NCBI RefSeq assembly: GCF_016427555.1
Contig: NZ_JAELVS010000001.1
Span: forward strand, 124,001 to 188,000
From: Marinobacter litoralis
GTDB lineage: Bacteria > Pseudomonadota > Gammaproteobacteria > Pseudomonadales > Oleiphilaceae
Length of the DNA: 64,000 nt
Reading direction: 5' to 3'
A program made the position numbers and the translations under genes. The number at the start of each line of letters is the position of its first letter. Position 1 is the first letter of the stretch. The notes below the pieces were generated by a model, which did not search any database, was not told the DNA's origin, and saw only the letters and a program-made list of their open reading frames with translations. Positions 1 through 8,782 of the stretch are shown in pieces.

Positions 1-1
1 C

Positions 2-418
2 ACCAACGCTCCGGAAGATGGCAGCAACATGTTTACCCGAGGCTGGAATCGCTTCCTGAGCACGCTGAAAGACGTGGTCGTGGTGCGAAGGCTGGACGAA
101 ACGGTCAAGCCGCTGATGTCTCCCGATCAAAGCGCCTGGGCTCGCCTGAACCTGCAATTGATGCTCGAAGAAGCCGAAATGGCCGTACTTCGAGGCAATC
201 AGGCGCTGTACGAGCGCGCTTTAGACAAAGCCCGTCGCACCGTTACTGAATGGTACGACTCGAGCAACCCGGCCATTCAAGGCTTGTCCGATCTGCTTAC
301 AGAACTGGCGGACAAGCATGTAGACCCCAAGTTGCCGGATGTCAGCCAATCACTCGGGTTGCTCAAAGAGCGCCTGGCAGGCCGACTGGCATCGGACAGC
401 GAGGGTAAAGATTCATGA
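2..418 (+). CDS. hemX: HemX, C-terminal part (truncated by window edge)
   Basis: The reading frame is open from the window edge, so the N-terminus lies outside; 138 residues are visible. HemX-family proteins are inner-membrane proteins of the hem cluster, often annotated as uroporphyrinogen-III C-methyltransferase although the catalytic role is doubtful. The visible part is the soluble, helical C-terminal region with the typical stretch around VVVVRRLDE and the LMLEEAEMAVLRGNQALYE helix. Its stop codon overlaps the hemY start as ATGA (415-418), so the two are translationally coupled. The hemY neighbour makes the assignment secure. The first ATG seen, at 29, is internal and not the start. Confidence 0.88.
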   Translation, partial: TNAPEDGSNMFTRGWNRFLSTLKDVVVVRRLDETVKPLMSPDQSAWARLNLQLMLEEAEMAVLRGNQALYERALDKARRTVTEWYDSSNPAIQGLSDLLTELADKHVDPKLPDVSQSLGLLKERLAGRLASDSEGKDS

Positions 419-1656
419 TTGTCCTGCTGCTGATTATTCTGGGCGCATTACTGATCGGAACCGGTCTATCGCTAGGCTTGGCCTATGACTTAGGTTACAT
501 CCGCATCAGCTTAGGCAACTACCTGATCGAAACCAATTTCTGGGTCGGATTAGCGCTGATCGTGCTGTTGGTGGTTGTAAGCCTGCTGGTGATCAACGCC
601 ATCAAGCGCTTCCGCAAAGGCACCAGTTTGATGGCAACCTGGGTTAGCCGGGGACACGAACGCCGGGCTCGACGTCGCACCACCAATGGTTTGCTGGCTT
701 TGGCCGAGGGCAACTGGCCCAGAGCCCGCAAGCTGCTCTCGAGCGCTGCCAGCCATGCCGACACCCCACTGATTAATTATCTGGCGGCGGCCCAGGCCGC
801 CGCGGAAACCGGCGATCACGAGGGTGCCGACGAGTTGTTGCGACTGGCGTTTGAAAGTACCCCAGGCTCCAGTCTTGCCGTTGGCATCACTCAGGCCCAA
901 TTGCAGCTTGCCGGCAACCGTTTGGAACAGGCGCTGGCGACACTGTTGCGCCTGCGCAAAGAAGCGCCCCACCATCCGTTCGTGTTAAAGCTGCTGAAAA
1001 CCACCTATCTGCGGTTGGAAGACTGGAAAGAGCTGTCCAAACTCGTGCCAGAATTGCGTAAGCGCAGCGTGCTCACCGAACGTGAACTGGACGATCTGGA
1101 ACGAGAAGTCTGGAAGAATTTGCTGGAGCGGGCCGCGGAAGATTGTGAACGCAAGCGGGAGAGTGATCGGGAGGCCTCGCTGGAGCCTCTCACCCGCTTG
1201 TGGGATGAACTGCCCCGTTTCGTGCGCCGGGACGAACACACCATTCATGACTATGCGCGCTTGCTCGCTCGTCTGGGCGATGAAGAACAGGCCGAAACCC
1301 TGCTGCGCAAGGTGCTTCGCAACCATTGGAGCGACGAACTGATCAACCTCTACGGGCGCCTGGAAGGGAGCGACCCGGAAGTGCAGCTGCTCACCGCAGA
1401 GCAATGGTACAAGGATCGCCCCAACAACCCTCAGCTCTTACTGGCTCTCGGGCGCCTGAGCCTTCGCAATCAGCTTTGGGGCAAAGCCCGGGAGTATTTT
1501 ACCGCGAGTCTCAAGTTGAAGCGGGACCGTGAAACCCTGGCTGAATTGAGCCGGCTGAATGCCCACATGGGTGAGGAAGAAAGCAGCGTTAAGATGATCA
1601 TGCAGGAGTTTGAATCAGACACCGCCCTGCCTGAACTACCCATGCCCAAGGCCTGA
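415..1656 (+). CDS. hemY: HemY, membrane-anchored TPR protein of the hem cluster
   Basis: A 413-residue protein with two N-terminal transmembrane helices (about residues 1-25 and 40-62), then a basic stretch (RGHERRARRR) and a helical tetratricopeptide-like domain to the end. This is the HemY_N plus TPR layout of proteobacterial HemY, an inner-membrane protein linked to protohaem biosynthesis by location; it is unrelated to the Bacillus HemY oxidase. The start overlaps the hemX stop. The stop codon lies inside a hairpin shared with the convergent reductase gene. Length matches the family. Confidence 0.92.
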   Translation: MIVLLLIILGALLIGTGLSLGLAYDLGYIRISLGNYLIETNFWVGLALIVLLVVVSLLVINAIKRFRKGTSLMATWVSRGHERRARRRTTNGLLALAEGNWPRARKLLSSAASHADTPLINYLAAAQAAAETGDHEGADELLRLAFESTPGSSLAVGITQAQLQLAGNRLEQALATLLRLRKEAPHHPFVLKLLKTTYLRLEDWKELSKLVPELRKRSVLTERELDDLEREVWKNLLERAAEDCERKRESDREASLEPLTRLWDELPRFVRRDEHTIHDYARLLARLGDEEQAETLLRKVLRNHWSDELINLYGRLEGSDPEVQLLTAEQWYKDRPNNPQLLLALGRLSLRNQLWGKAREYFTASLKLKRDRETLAELSRLNAHMGEEESSVKMIMQEFESDTALPELPMPKA

Positions 1657-1675
1657 GAAATCAGGCCCTTGGGGC
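1644..1675. terminator. Hairpin between convergent hemY and reductase genes
   Basis: GCCCAAGGCCTGA (1644-1656) pairs with TCAGGCCCTTGGGGC (1661-1675) around a GAAA loop, with two one-base bulges. It contains both stop codons: hemY TGA at 1654-1656, and the reverse-strand TGA at 1661-1663. No T-run follows on either strand, so it may act as a bidirectional roadblock or mRNA 3' end protector rather than a textbook terminator. Confidence 0.5.
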
Positions 1676-2653
1676 ATACTCCAGCACGTCCGAATAAAAA
1701 TCCTGCTCGGAAAGCCCAGCCTCGACCAAGGCGTCCATCAGTGTGTACACCATGGTTGGCGAGCCACTGGCATGGACTTCTACCTTGCCCCAGTCGATAC
1801 CCGTCGCAAGCACCGCACGTACTAACTGGTCGTGGTGGCCACCCCAATCGTTGTCTTCGTCATCGCCGACCACTGGCAGGAAGGTGAAAGCATCCGACTC
1901 GTCGTGCCAGCGCTGGGCCAGCGAACGCAGGTACATGTCCTCGTGTTTCCGCACGCCCCAGAACAACTTGATGCTATGGCTGAAGTTCGTACCCTGCAGG
2001 TACTCCACCAGGCTTTTCATCTGTGCAAAACCGGTGCCCGCAGCGACCAGGACCAGCGGCTTATCCGGCGCTGCCGCCAAACAAGCCTTACCATGCGGCA
2101 ATTGCACTGAAACATCTTCTCCTGAAGTCAGCGCATCAATGACCTTCTGCGCCGACACCCATTCCGGCGTGGCCTGAATGTGCAAAACGATGTTGTCTTC
2201 CGCAGGACTGCTGGCAATAGAGAAATAACAGGGATCAGCGTCCGGCAGATTAACCGATAAATACTGACCGGCATGAAAGTTCACATCCCGGCGCCGGGGC
2301 AACTTCAACTCTACCCGATATACGTCGTGGTTGATGGAGCTCACGTCCACCACCTTGGCTTGATATATTCGGGGCTGATGATTTGCTGTTGCCATAACGG
2401 CGGGTATCTCCAATTCAATATCGGAGAGGGCCTGCGTCCGACACATCATCAGGCGCTCTCCGGTTAAAATGAGTTGCTGATTGCGGGTGTTCAGCGCTTG
2501 TCCGCTAATCAAACGGGCTTCGCAAATTTCACAAACGCCATTACGGCATGCCGCCGGCGCTTGAATGCCGGCTTCTGCGGCGGCGGAAAGCAGATCGTTG
2601 GTGCTGCTTACGGGGTAGTTCAGATCTGCAGGGCACAAGTGAATGCGATGCAA
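1661..2653 (-). CDS. 2Fe-2S ferredoxin / FAD-NAD(P)H reductase
   Basis: A 330-residue fusion of an N-terminal plant-type ferredoxin domain (ligands Cys36, Cys41, Cys44 in CRNGVCEIC, and Cys71) with a ferredoxin-NADP reductase module: FAD-binding barrel (YFSIASSP) and nucleotide-binding domain (VLVAAGTGFAQ). Such proteins are often annotated CDP-6-deoxy-delta-3,4-glucoseen reductase, a name taken from a distant homologue. The physiological partner is unknown; the position 14 bp after ubiD suggests electron supply or flavin reduction for that step (inference). The start is a TTG at 2653; MHRIHL fits the family N-terminus and no better start lies downstream. Confidence 0.85.
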   Translation of the reverse strand: MHRIHLCPADLNYPVSSTNDLLSAAAEAGIQAPAACRNGVCEICEARLISGQALNTRNQQLILTGERLMMCRTQALSDIELEIPAVMATANHQPRIYQAKVVDVSSINHDVYRVELKLPRRRDVNFHAGQYLSVNLPDADPCYFSIASSPAEDNIVLHIQATPEWVSAQKVIDALTSGEDVSVQLPHGKACLAAAPDKPLVLVAAGTGFAQMKSLVEYLQGTNFSHSIKLFWGVRKHEDMYLRSLAQRWHDESDAFTFLPVVGDDEDNDWGGHHDQLVRAVLATGIDWGKVEVHASGSPTMVYTLMDALVEAGLSEQDFYSDVLEYAPRA

Positions 2654-2667
2654 GGCTCTCTACCCCT

Positions 2668-4155
2668 TCATTTTGGGGAGTTTTCCGGAATTTCAATCCC
2701 GAGGCTATCCCAGATGTCGTCCACCCGCTGCTTGACCTCGTCGGTCATGGTGATGGCCTCACCCCATTCCCGATCGGTTTCACCGGGCCATTTGTTGGTC
2801 GCATCCAACCCCATTTTGGAGCCGAGCCCCGACACCGGCGAGGCAAAATCCAGGTAATCGATGGGCGTGTTGTCCACCAACGTGGTGTCCCGGGTCGGGT
2901 CCATCCGGGTAGTCATGGCCCAGATAACGTCTTCCCAATTGCGGGCATTCACATCGTCGTCGGTCACGATCACGAACTTGGTGTACATGAACTGGCGCAA
3001 GAACGACCATACCCCCATCATCACGCGCTTGGCATGGCCGGGGTACTGTTTCTTCATGGTGACAATGGCCAGTCGGTAGGAGCAACCTTCCGGCGGAAGA
3101 TAGAAATCCACAATTTCCGGGAACTGCTTTTGCAGAATCGGAATGAACACTTCGTTCAGCGCCACACCCAACACGGCAGGTTCGTCGGGCGGACGGCCTG
3201 TGTAGGTACTGTGGTAGATCGGGTCTCTACGGTGGGTGATGCGTTCAACGGTAAACACCGGGAACTCATCCACTTCGTTGTAATAACCGGTGTGATCACC
3301 AAACGGCCCTTCTGGCGCGGTATCGTCGGGATAGATGAAGCCCTCCAGCACGATCTCGGCACTGGCCGGTACCTGCAGATCGCTGAGCCCGGCGTTCACC
3401 AGTTCGGTACGGGAACCGCGTAACAGGCCGGCAAAGGCGTATTCGGACAAGCTGTCCGGAACCGGCGTCACAGCTCCGAGAATAGTGGCCGGGTCGGCAC
3501 CGAGTGCCACGGCAACCGGGTACGGCTTATCGGGGTTTGCTTTGCGGAATTCCTGATAATCCAGAGCGCCCCCGCGGTGGCTGAGCCAACGCATGATCAA
3601 CCGGTTACGGCCAATCACCTGCTGCCGGTAAATGCCGAGATTCTGGCGTTCCTTATTGGGACCACGGGTAATCACCAGAGGCCAGGTCACCAGCGGCCCC
3701 GCATCCCCGGGCCAACAGTGCTGTACCGGAATCTGGTACAGATCAACCTGATCCTTTTCAATCACCACTTCCTGGCAAGGTGCCGAGCGCAGCACTTTCG
3801 GGCTCATGCGCATGACCTGCTTGAAGATGGGCAGTTTTTCCAGCGCGTCTTTGAAACCTTTGGGGGGATCCGGCTCTTTCAGAAACGCCAGCAGTTTACC
3901 GACTTCTCGCAATGCGGTGACATCTTCCTGCCCCATACCCAACGCAACCCGTTTCGGCGTACCGAACAAGTTGGCCAACACGGGCATGTCATAGCCTTTG
4001 GGATTTTCAAACAACAACGCCGGACCACCTGCCCGCAGGGTGCGGTCGCAGATTTCGGTCATTTCCAGATGGGGGTCAACTTCTACGCGGATGCGCTTTA
4101 GCTCTCCCAGTTTTTCCAGCTGGGCAATGAAGTCTCTCAGGTCGTTGTATTTCAT
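2668..4155 (-). CDS. ubiD: UbiD, 4-hydroxy-3-polyprenylbenzoate decarboxylase
   Basis: A 495-residue UbiD-family decarboxylase. It removes the carboxyl group of 3-polyprenyl-4-hydroxybenzoate in ubiquinone biosynthesis, using prenylated FMN made by UbiX. The whole-length match is clear: the N-terminus [20 protein letters not shown], the central [18 protein letters not shown] stretch that contributes to cofactor and metal binding, and the [11 protein letters not shown] segment with its conserved acidic residues. Cytoplasmic. It is co-directional with the downstream reductase, and separated from upstream rho by 213 bp containing a long hairpin repeat. Confidence 0.96.
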   Translation of the reverse strand: MKYNDLRDFIAQLEKLGELKRIRVEVDPHLEMTEICDRTLRAGGPALLFENPKGYDMPVLANLFGTPKRVALGMGQEDVTALREVGKLLAFLKEPDPPKGFKDALEKLPIFKQVMRMSPKVLRSAPCQEVVIEKDQVDLYQIPVQHCWPGDAGPLVTWPLVITRGPNKERQNLGIYRQQVIGRNRLIMRWLSHRGGALDYQEFRKANPDKPYPVAVALGADPATILGAVTPVPDSLSEYAFAGLLRGSRTELVNAGLSDLQVPASAEIVLEGFIYPDDTAPEGPFGDHTGYYNEVDEFPVFTVERITHRRDPIYHSTYTGRPPDEPAVLGVALNEVFIPILQKQFPEIVDFYLPPEGCSYRLAIVTMKKQYPGHAKRVMMGVWSFLRQFMYTKFVIVTDDDVNARNWEDVIWAMTTRMDPTRDTTLVDNTPIDYLDFASPVSGLGSKMGLDATNKWPGETDREWGEAITMTDEVKQRVDDIWDSLGIEIPENSPK

Positions 4156-4222
4156 TGGATGCTCCGCTTTCGGCCTGCTGCGCCTTCGCGGAGCAGTCGG
4201 CCAAAGTCAGTGTTTGGACTGG

Positions 4223-4307
4223 GGAGTTGGAACCAAGCCGGGCGAGGGGGCCAAAACGGAAAACGTGGTTTTCCTGAATGTTTTGGTCCCCTCGCCCGGC
4301 TTGGTTC
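4223..4307. repeat. Hairpin element, copy 1 (conserved apex, private arms)
   Basis: GGAGTT (4223-4228), one base, then a 28-base arm (4230-4257) that pairs with 4280-4307 apart from one G-T wobble. The apex at 4258-4279 begins GGAAAACGTGGTTTTCC, itself a 7-bp stem with a GTG loop, followed by TGAAT as a one-sided bulge. The innermost five arm bases are AAAAC/GTTTT. A second copy at 44566-44654 has the same apex (21 of 22 bases), the same inner AAAAC/GTTTT and the same GGAGTT boundary with one base before the arm, but different arms that are again self-complementary. No T-run flanks it, so it is not a plain intrinsic terminator. Confidence 0.85.
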
Positions 4308-4368
4308 TTCGAACGTTAGGCCAGAGCTCCGCCCATCAGCGGTGCTCGCCCGACTCCGAAGTTCAAAC

Positions 4369-5631
4369 TCAACGACGCTTCATAGACTGGAAGAATTCGT
4401 CGTTGGTTTTGGTGTCCCGCAGTTTATCCAGCAGGAACTCCAGAGATGCGGTGTCGTCATCCATGGAGTGCAGCAACTTGCGCAGAATCCAGATACGCTG
4501 GATTTCTGATTCAGACATCAACAGATCTTCACGGCGAGTGCCGGAGCGACGCACGTTGATGGCCGGGTAAACGCGTTTCTCGGCAATCTTACGGTCCAGG
4601 TGGACTTCCATATTACCGGTACCTTTAAACTCCTCGTAGATGACTTCATCCATCTTGGAGCCAGTATCAACCAGCGCGGTCGACAGAATCGTCAAACTGC
4701 CACCCTCTTCGACGTTACGGGCGGCACCAAAGAAGCGCTTCGGCTTTTCCAGCGCGTGCGCGTCCACACCACCGGTCAATACCTTACCGGATGATGGGAT
4801 CACGGTGTTGTAGGCACGAGCCAGTCGGGTCATGGAATCCAGCAGGATAACCACGTCTTTTTTGTGCTCAACCAAACGCTTGGCTTTTTCGATCACCATT
4901 TCGGCTACCTGAACGTGACGGGCCGGCGGCTCGTCAAAGGTGGAGGCAATCACTTCACCGCGCACGGTGCGCTGCATTTCGGTCACTTCTTCCGGGCGTT
5001 CGTCAATCAGCAGCACCATCAGGTGGCATTCTGGATTGTTCCGAACGATGGATTGGGCGATGCCCTGCATCAACAGTGTTTTACCGGCCTTGGGTGGCGA
5101 TACGATCAGGCCACGCTGACCTTTACCGATCGGCGACACCAGGTCGAGTACCCGGGAGGAAAGATCTTCTGTACTGCCGTTACCTACTTCCAGCACCAAA
5201 CGCTCGTCCGGGAACAACGGCGTCAGGTTTTCAAACAAAATCTTGCTGCGAGCGTTATCGGGCTTGTCAAAGTTGATCTCGCTCACCTTCAGCAGAGCAA
5301 AGTAACGCTCGCCGTCTTTTGGTGGGCGGATCTTACCCGCAACCGTGTCACCCGTACGCAGGTTAAAACGACGGATCTGGCTCGGCGAAACGTAGATATC
5401 GTCAGGGCCGGCCAGGTAGGACGCGTCGGCAGAACGTAGAAAGCCGAAGCCATCCTGCAGAATCTCCAGCACCCCATCACCGTATATATCTTCGCCGCTC
5501 TTGGCGTGCTTCTTCAGGATGCTGAAGATGACGTCTTGTTTGCGCGAACGGGCGAGGTTGTCGAGGCCCATTTCTTGCGCGATTTCGAGCAATTCGGGCA
5601 CAGATTTCTGCTTGAGTTCAGTAAGATTCAT
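4369..5631 (-). CDS. rho: Transcription termination factor Rho
   Basis: A 420-residue Rho, the hexameric RNA helicase that ends transcription at rut sites. Visible parts: N-terminal helical domain ([19 protein letters not shown]), cold-shock-like primary RNA-binding site ([17 protein letters not shown]), P-loop PPKAGKT, Walker [17 protein letters not shown], the Q-loop region, and the R-loop segment [18 protein letters not shown]. Length equals the gammaproteobacterial standard. In Pseudomonas and many relatives trxA lies directly upstream; here about 21 kb of molybdenum/formate genes separate the two. Rho leaders are often autoregulated, but I could not identify the attenuation site. Confidence 0.98.
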   Translation of the reverse strand: MNLTELKQKSVPELLEIAQEMGLDNLARSRKQDVIFSILKKHAKSGEDIYGDGVLEILQDGFGFLRSADASYLAGPDDIYVSPSQIRRFNLRTGDTVAGKIRPPKDGERYFALLKVSEINFDKPDNARSKILFENLTPLFPDERLVLEVGNGSTEDLSSRVLDLVSPIGKGQRGLIVSPPKAGKTLLMQGIAQSIVRNNPECHLMVLLIDERPEEVTEMQRTVRGEVIASTFDEPPARHVQVAEMVIEKAKRLVEHKKDVVILLDSMTRLARAYNTVIPSSGKVLTGGVDAHALEKPKRFFGAARNVEEGGSLTILSTALVDTGSKMDEVIYEEFKGTGNMEVHLDRKIAEKRVYPAINVRRSGTRREDLLMSESEIQRIWILRKLLHSMDDDTASLEFLLDKLRDTKTNDEFFQSMKRR

Positions 5632-5998
5632 AATTTGTAGGATTTTTCAGGAATGGAAGTAAACGACGGTTGAAATTGCAGGGATGCCCCTGAACGCGTT
5701 GATCATAAATATATATTGAAACAAGGTGCTGGCAGATGGAGCATCCGGTGCAGAGGGAAGCCGGATATTATTGCTTGTGCCAGTAGAGTGGGAACAACTG
5801 TTCGCCGGGCAGTCAGCATAATCGACCACCTTGACCGGATCTGTCAAGTGCACTGAACAAATTAACGCCAACTTTCGCCCAAAATACCAGTGCACAAGCT
5901 CGGAAAGCCCTCTCTGCTATGTTACTCCCTTCCAATGCCCGCGATTGAAAGAGATACTGAGAGACAATACTTCCTCTGTGATTTTCGGAGCGCTTTCC
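5632..5998. promoter_or_regulatory. 367-bp divergent intergenic region rho / moaB
   Basis: No gene is supported here. The stretch holds the rho leader (minus) and the moaB upstream region (plus). An AT-rich block lies at about 5700-5722. For moaB a TG-extended -10-like TGCTATGTT is seen near 5916-5924, without a convincing -35. The moaB frame stays open up to 5831, but the residues before 5999 do not resemble MoaB. I saw no recognisable molybdenum-cofactor riboswitch fold, though that needs a covariance-model search. Confidence 0.4.
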
Positions 5999-6571
5999 AT
6001 GAGTACTGAGCCCACGAACGAATTCACCCCTCTTAATATAGCGATTCTTACCGTTTCCGATACTCGCGGCTTTGACGAAGATGCTTCCGGTCAGTTTCTC
6101 GAAGACAGTGCGGTGGCGGCCGGTCATCAGCTGATGTCACGACGCATTCTGCCTGACGATGTTTATCTGATACGTGCCGCGATGTCCTCCTGGATTGCAG
6201 ATCCGGACATCCATGCCATTGTCATTACAGGTGGTACCGGTTTCAGCGAACGGGACAGCACACCAGAAGCGGTTATCCCGCTTTTAGACAAGTCGATTGA
6301 AGGGTTTGGCGAAGAGTTCCGGCGCCTGTCGGCTTCGGAAATTGGCAGTTCCACCATTCAGTCCCGGGCCTTTGCCGGCCTCGCCAACCATACGGTCATT
6401 TTCTGTCTACCCGGCTCCACGGGCGCATGTCGCACCGGCTGGAATGGCATTCTGAGCACGCAACTCGACAACCGCCACAGCCCTTGCAATTTTTCGGCTC
6501 TGGTTCGGCGTAAGCCTCAGCGGGCGGTGGAACGCCTTCAAGAAGTGATTGGAAATCGCGCAACACGTTAG
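5999..6571 (+). CDS. moaB: MoaB, molybdopterin adenylyltransferase-like protein
   Basis: A 190-residue MoaB/MogA-family protein, which adenylylates molybdopterin before metal insertion. Motifs are the N-terminal NIAILTVSDTR, the nucleotide-binding ITGGTGFSERDSTPEA, and LPGSTGACRTGWNGIL near the C-terminus. The start at 5999 (MSTEPTNEF) is chosen because CGGAG lies 8 bases before it and homology begins there. It is the first gene of a plus-strand unit moaB-moeA-moaD-moaE. moaA and moaC, needed for the first pathway steps, are not in the window. Confidence 0.93.
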   Translation: MSTEPTNEFTPLNIAILTVSDTRGFDEDASGQFLEDSAVAAGHQLMSRRILPDDVYLIRAAMSSWIADPDIHAIVITGGTGFSERDSTPEAVIPLLDKSIEGFGEEFRRLSASEIGSSTIQSRAFAGLANHTVIFCLPGSTGACRTGWNGILSTQLDNRHSPCNFSALVRRKPQRAVERLQEVIGNRATR

Positions 6572-6594
6572 TTCTGGCTCCGGAGACTCGCACA

Positions 6595-7806
6595 ATGACA
6601 GCCCAGCTCACGCCACTCGAAGAAGCCCTTGCCCACCTGCTGAGCATGGCTCCGGCGATGACCGAAACCGAGTGCCTGCCGCTCACCGAAAGCTTTGGCC
6701 GGATACTGGCCCAGGATTACCAGGCTCCGGCCGATGTTCCCCCAGCCGACAACAGCTCGGTAGATGGCTATGCCTTGCGGGCCGAGGACTACGTTCCTAG
6801 CCAGGCACTCTTTGTCTCCGACAGGATTCCCGCAGGCTCGGCTCCAAAGCCGCTGGAACCCGGAACCGCTGCCCGCATTTTTACCGGTTCGGAAATCCCC
6901 GCAGGGGCGGATACGGTCATCATGCAGGAGCGGGTTGAGGTAACCGACAACGGCATTGTGATAGATGGCGATGTAAAAGCTGATCGAAATATCCGTCGGC
7001 GCGGCCAGGATCTCGCCAAAGGTAGCCTGGCACTGGGCAAAGGCACGAAAATCCGGGCTCAGGAAATGGGGCTGTTGGCATCGTTAGGTTTAGCGGAAGT
7101 GACGCTGGTGAAAAAGTTGCGGGTCGCCATTCTGTCCACCGGCAATGAGCTGGTCGATCCGGGCAAGCCTTTAGGGCCCGGCCAGATCTATAACACCAAC
7201 CGTTTCACGCTGCTCGCTCTGTTGGCGGAGGCCGGCTGCGATGTCGTGCTGTGTGACACGCTGCGCGACACCCGCACCGAGACCCGGGAAACACTTGAGC
7301 GCGCCGCGACACAGGCCGACCTGATCATCACCAGCGGAGGCGTTTCCGTAGGGGAGGAGGACCACGTTCGGGCGGTATTGGAGGCATCCGGCGAGCTGTC
7401 GCTGTGGCGCTTGGCGATCAAACCCGGCAAGCCTCTGGCATTTGGTTCCATCAAAGGAACACCGGTGTTCGGTCTGCCCGGCAATCCGGCCTCGGTACTG
7501 GTGACTTTTCTAATGGTCGCCATGCCCTACATTCGCACCTGCCAGGGGCGTTCGCGTATTCACCCAGCCGGTCAGAAACTGCCGGCGGCCTTTAACATCA
7601 CCTCGTCTTCCGTGCGCCGTGAGTTTGTTCGCGCGCGCCTGGAATCGGTGAACGGCCAGACTCAGATCAGCGCGTACCCGAACCAGAGCTCTGGTGTATT
7701 GAGCTCGGCCTGCTGGGCCGACGGCTTGGCAGTCATACCGGAACAGAGCACCGTTGCCGAAGGCAGCCTGATCACCTACTTCCCATTCACTGAGTTACTG
7801 AGCTGA
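6595..7806 (+). CDS. moeA: MoeA, molybdopterin molybdenumtransferase (copy 1)
   Basis: A 403-residue MoeA, which inserts molybdate into adenylylated molybdopterin. The usual four-domain layout is visible: PADNSSVDGYALRA near residue 50, IFTGSEIPAGADTVIMQE near 100, the TSGGVSVGEEDHV loop near 245, and FGLPGNPASVLVTF near 290. It follows moaB by 23 bp with GGAG upstream, and precedes moaD by 1 bp. A second MoeA is encoded at 20012-21259, so the two may differ in metal (Mo versus W) or in timing; the sequence alone does not decide this. Confidence 0.95.
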   Translation: MTAQLTPLEEALAHLLSMAPAMTETECLPLTESFGRILAQDYQAPADVPPADNSSVDGYALRAEDYVPSQALFVSDRIPAGSAPKPLEPGTAARIFTGSEIPAGADTVIMQERVEVTDNGIVIDGDVKADRNIRRRGQDLAKGSLALGKGTKIRAQEMGLLASLGLAEVTLVKKLRVAILSTGNELVDPGKPLGPGQIYNTNRFTLLALLAEAGCDVVLCDTLRDTRTETRETLERAATQADLIITSGGVSVGEEDHVRAVLEASGELSLWRLAIKPGKPLAFGSIKGTPVFGLPGNPASVLVTFLMVAMPYIRTCQGRSRIHPAGQKLPAAFNITSSSVRREFVRARLESVNGQTQISAYPNQSSGVLSSACWADGLAVIPEQSTVAEGSLITYFPFTELLS

Positions 7807-7807
7807 T

Positions 7808-8068
7808 ATGACTGACCAGACCATTACCGTCCGTTTTTTTGCGCGTCTCCGTGAGGAACTGGGTACGGAGCAACTCACTCTACCGGCAAACAAATATCAG
7901 ACCGCCGGGGATTTGTTGGCAGAGCTGGCTAGCCAAGGAGGCCCCTGGGCGCAATTACAAGGCGACCAACCCGTAATGATTGCCATCAATCAGGCGATGG
8001 CAAAGTCCAATGCCACGGTGAAGGCAGGCGATGAAGTTGCTTTCTTTCCACCGGTAACCGGGGGTTAA
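7808..8068 (+). CDS. moaD: MoaD, molybdopterin synthase small subunit
   Basis: An 86-residue ubiquitin-fold sulfur carrier ending in Gly-Gly (PPVTGG), the thiocarboxylation site. It donates sulfur to precursor Z within the MoaD2-MoaE2 synthase. The N-terminus (ITVRFFARLREELG) and length are typical. It starts 1 bp after moeA stops and ends 1 bp before moaE, indicating tight translational coupling. The activating enzyme MoeB is not in the window. Confidence 0.95.
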   Translation: MTDQTITVRFFARLREELGTEQLTLPANKYQTAGDLLAELASQGGPWAQLQGDQPVMIAINQAMAKSNATVKAGDEVAFFPPVTGG

Positions 8069-8069
8069 T

Positions 8070-8519
8070 ATGATCAGCATTCAGACGGACGATTTTGATG
8101 CCGGCACCGAATATGCGGCGCTTCGGGAAAGCGGAACCGGTACCGGGGCGATTGCGACCTTTACGGGACTGGTTCGAGACTCTGGCGACACTCAGGGCGT
8201 TTCCGGCCTGTTTCTGGAGCACTATCCGGGCATGACGGAGCAAGTCATTGCGGACTTGATCGACGAGGCTTCGCGACGGTGGGACGTGCGTCAGGCTCGG
8301 GTTATTCATCGGGTTGGCAAGCTACGACTGCAAGACCAGATTGTATTTGTCGGCGTGTGCAGTGCACACCGGGCCGATGCCTTTGCCGCTTGCGAGTTTA
8401 TTATGGACGCGCTGAAAACGTCTGCACCGTTTTGGAAAAAGGAGCTGTCTGAATCGGGAGAACATTGGGTAGAGCAGAAAGCGTCGGATGTTGCCCGAGG
8501 GGAGGCCTGGCGCAAATAG
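8070..8519 (+). CDS. moaE: MoaE, molybdopterin synthase large subunit
   Basis: A 149-residue catalytic subunit of molybdopterin synthase, converting cyclic pyranopterin monophosphate to molybdopterin with two MoaD thiocarboxylates. Typical segments: TGAIATFTGLVRD, LFLEHYPGMTE, VIHRVGKLRLQDQIVFVGV with the HRVG motif, the AHRADAFAACEFIMD segment and the FWKKE active-site stretch. Last gene of the moaB-moeA-moaD-moaE unit; its stop lies inside a short hairpin and it is convergent with the tusA-like gene 14 bp away. Confidence 0.96.
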   Translation: MISIQTDDFDAGTEYAALRESGTGTGAIATFTGLVRDSGDTQGVSGLFLEHYPGMTEQVIADLIDEASRRWDVRQARVIHRVGKLRLQDQIVFVGVCSAHRADAFAACEFIMDALKTSAPFWKKELSESGEHWVEQKASDVARGEAWRK

Positions 8520-8526
8520 CGCCAGG
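8506..8526. terminator. Hairpin at moaE / tusA-like convergence
   Basis: CCTGGCGC (8506-8513), loop AAATA, GCGCCAGG (8519-8526): a perfect 8-bp stem that includes the moaE stop codon. It lies between two convergent operon ends. No T-run follows, so terminator activity is inferred from position. Confidence 0.45.
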
Positions 8527-8533
8527 GATCTGA

Positions 8534-8782
8534 TTACGCCAGATAAACGCCGTAACGCAGAACCCCGTCGCCCTCTTCCTGAACCCACTCCAACCTGTGG
8601 CCAGCCATATCGCACAGTGCCTGCAAATCCCGGCGACTGGTTGGGTCATCAGCCAGGAACTCAACCAACGTGCCGCTGGGCAACCCCTGAATGCGCTTTT
8701 TAAAGCGCAAAATGGGGAGTGGGCACACCAAACCGATCGCATCGATTCGATAGGCTTCAGCTTGCTCAGTCAAGGCGCACAC
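8534..8782 (-). CDS. TusA/SirA-like sulfurtransferase of the fdh operon
   Basis: An 82-residue TusA-family protein with the family signature Cys-Pro-x-Pro in LVCPLPILRFKK (Cys at about residue 20), followed by the GTLVEFLADDPTSRRDL strand-helix unit. TusA proteins relay persulfide sulfur. Placed at the end of the formate dehydrogenase operon, it may pass sulfur from a cysteine desulfurase to FdhD, or to the MoaD route (inference). The start is GTG at 8782 with AGGA 11 bases upstream. Its first 17 bases overlap, in another frame, the end of a 42-residue ORF. Confidence 0.8.
   Translation of the reverse strand: MCALTEQAEAYRIDAIGLVCPLPILRFKKRIQGLPSGTLVEFLADDPTSRRDLQALCDMAGHRLEWVQEEGDGVLRYGVYLA

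Noticed and set aside
4230-4307. Hairpin element read as a simple Rho-independent terminator
   Set aside because: No T-run on either strand, a stem far longer than needed, and a shared apex with an unrelated locus.
5698-5722. AT-rich block as a Fnr/Anr site or riboswitch
   Set aside because: TTGATCATAAATAT does not complete the TTGAT-N4-ATCAA dyad, and no conserved pairing was evident by eye.
5831-5998. N-terminal extension of MoaB
   Set aside because: The frame is open, but the residues look like non-coding translation, and a good ribosome site with the family N-terminus starts at 5999.
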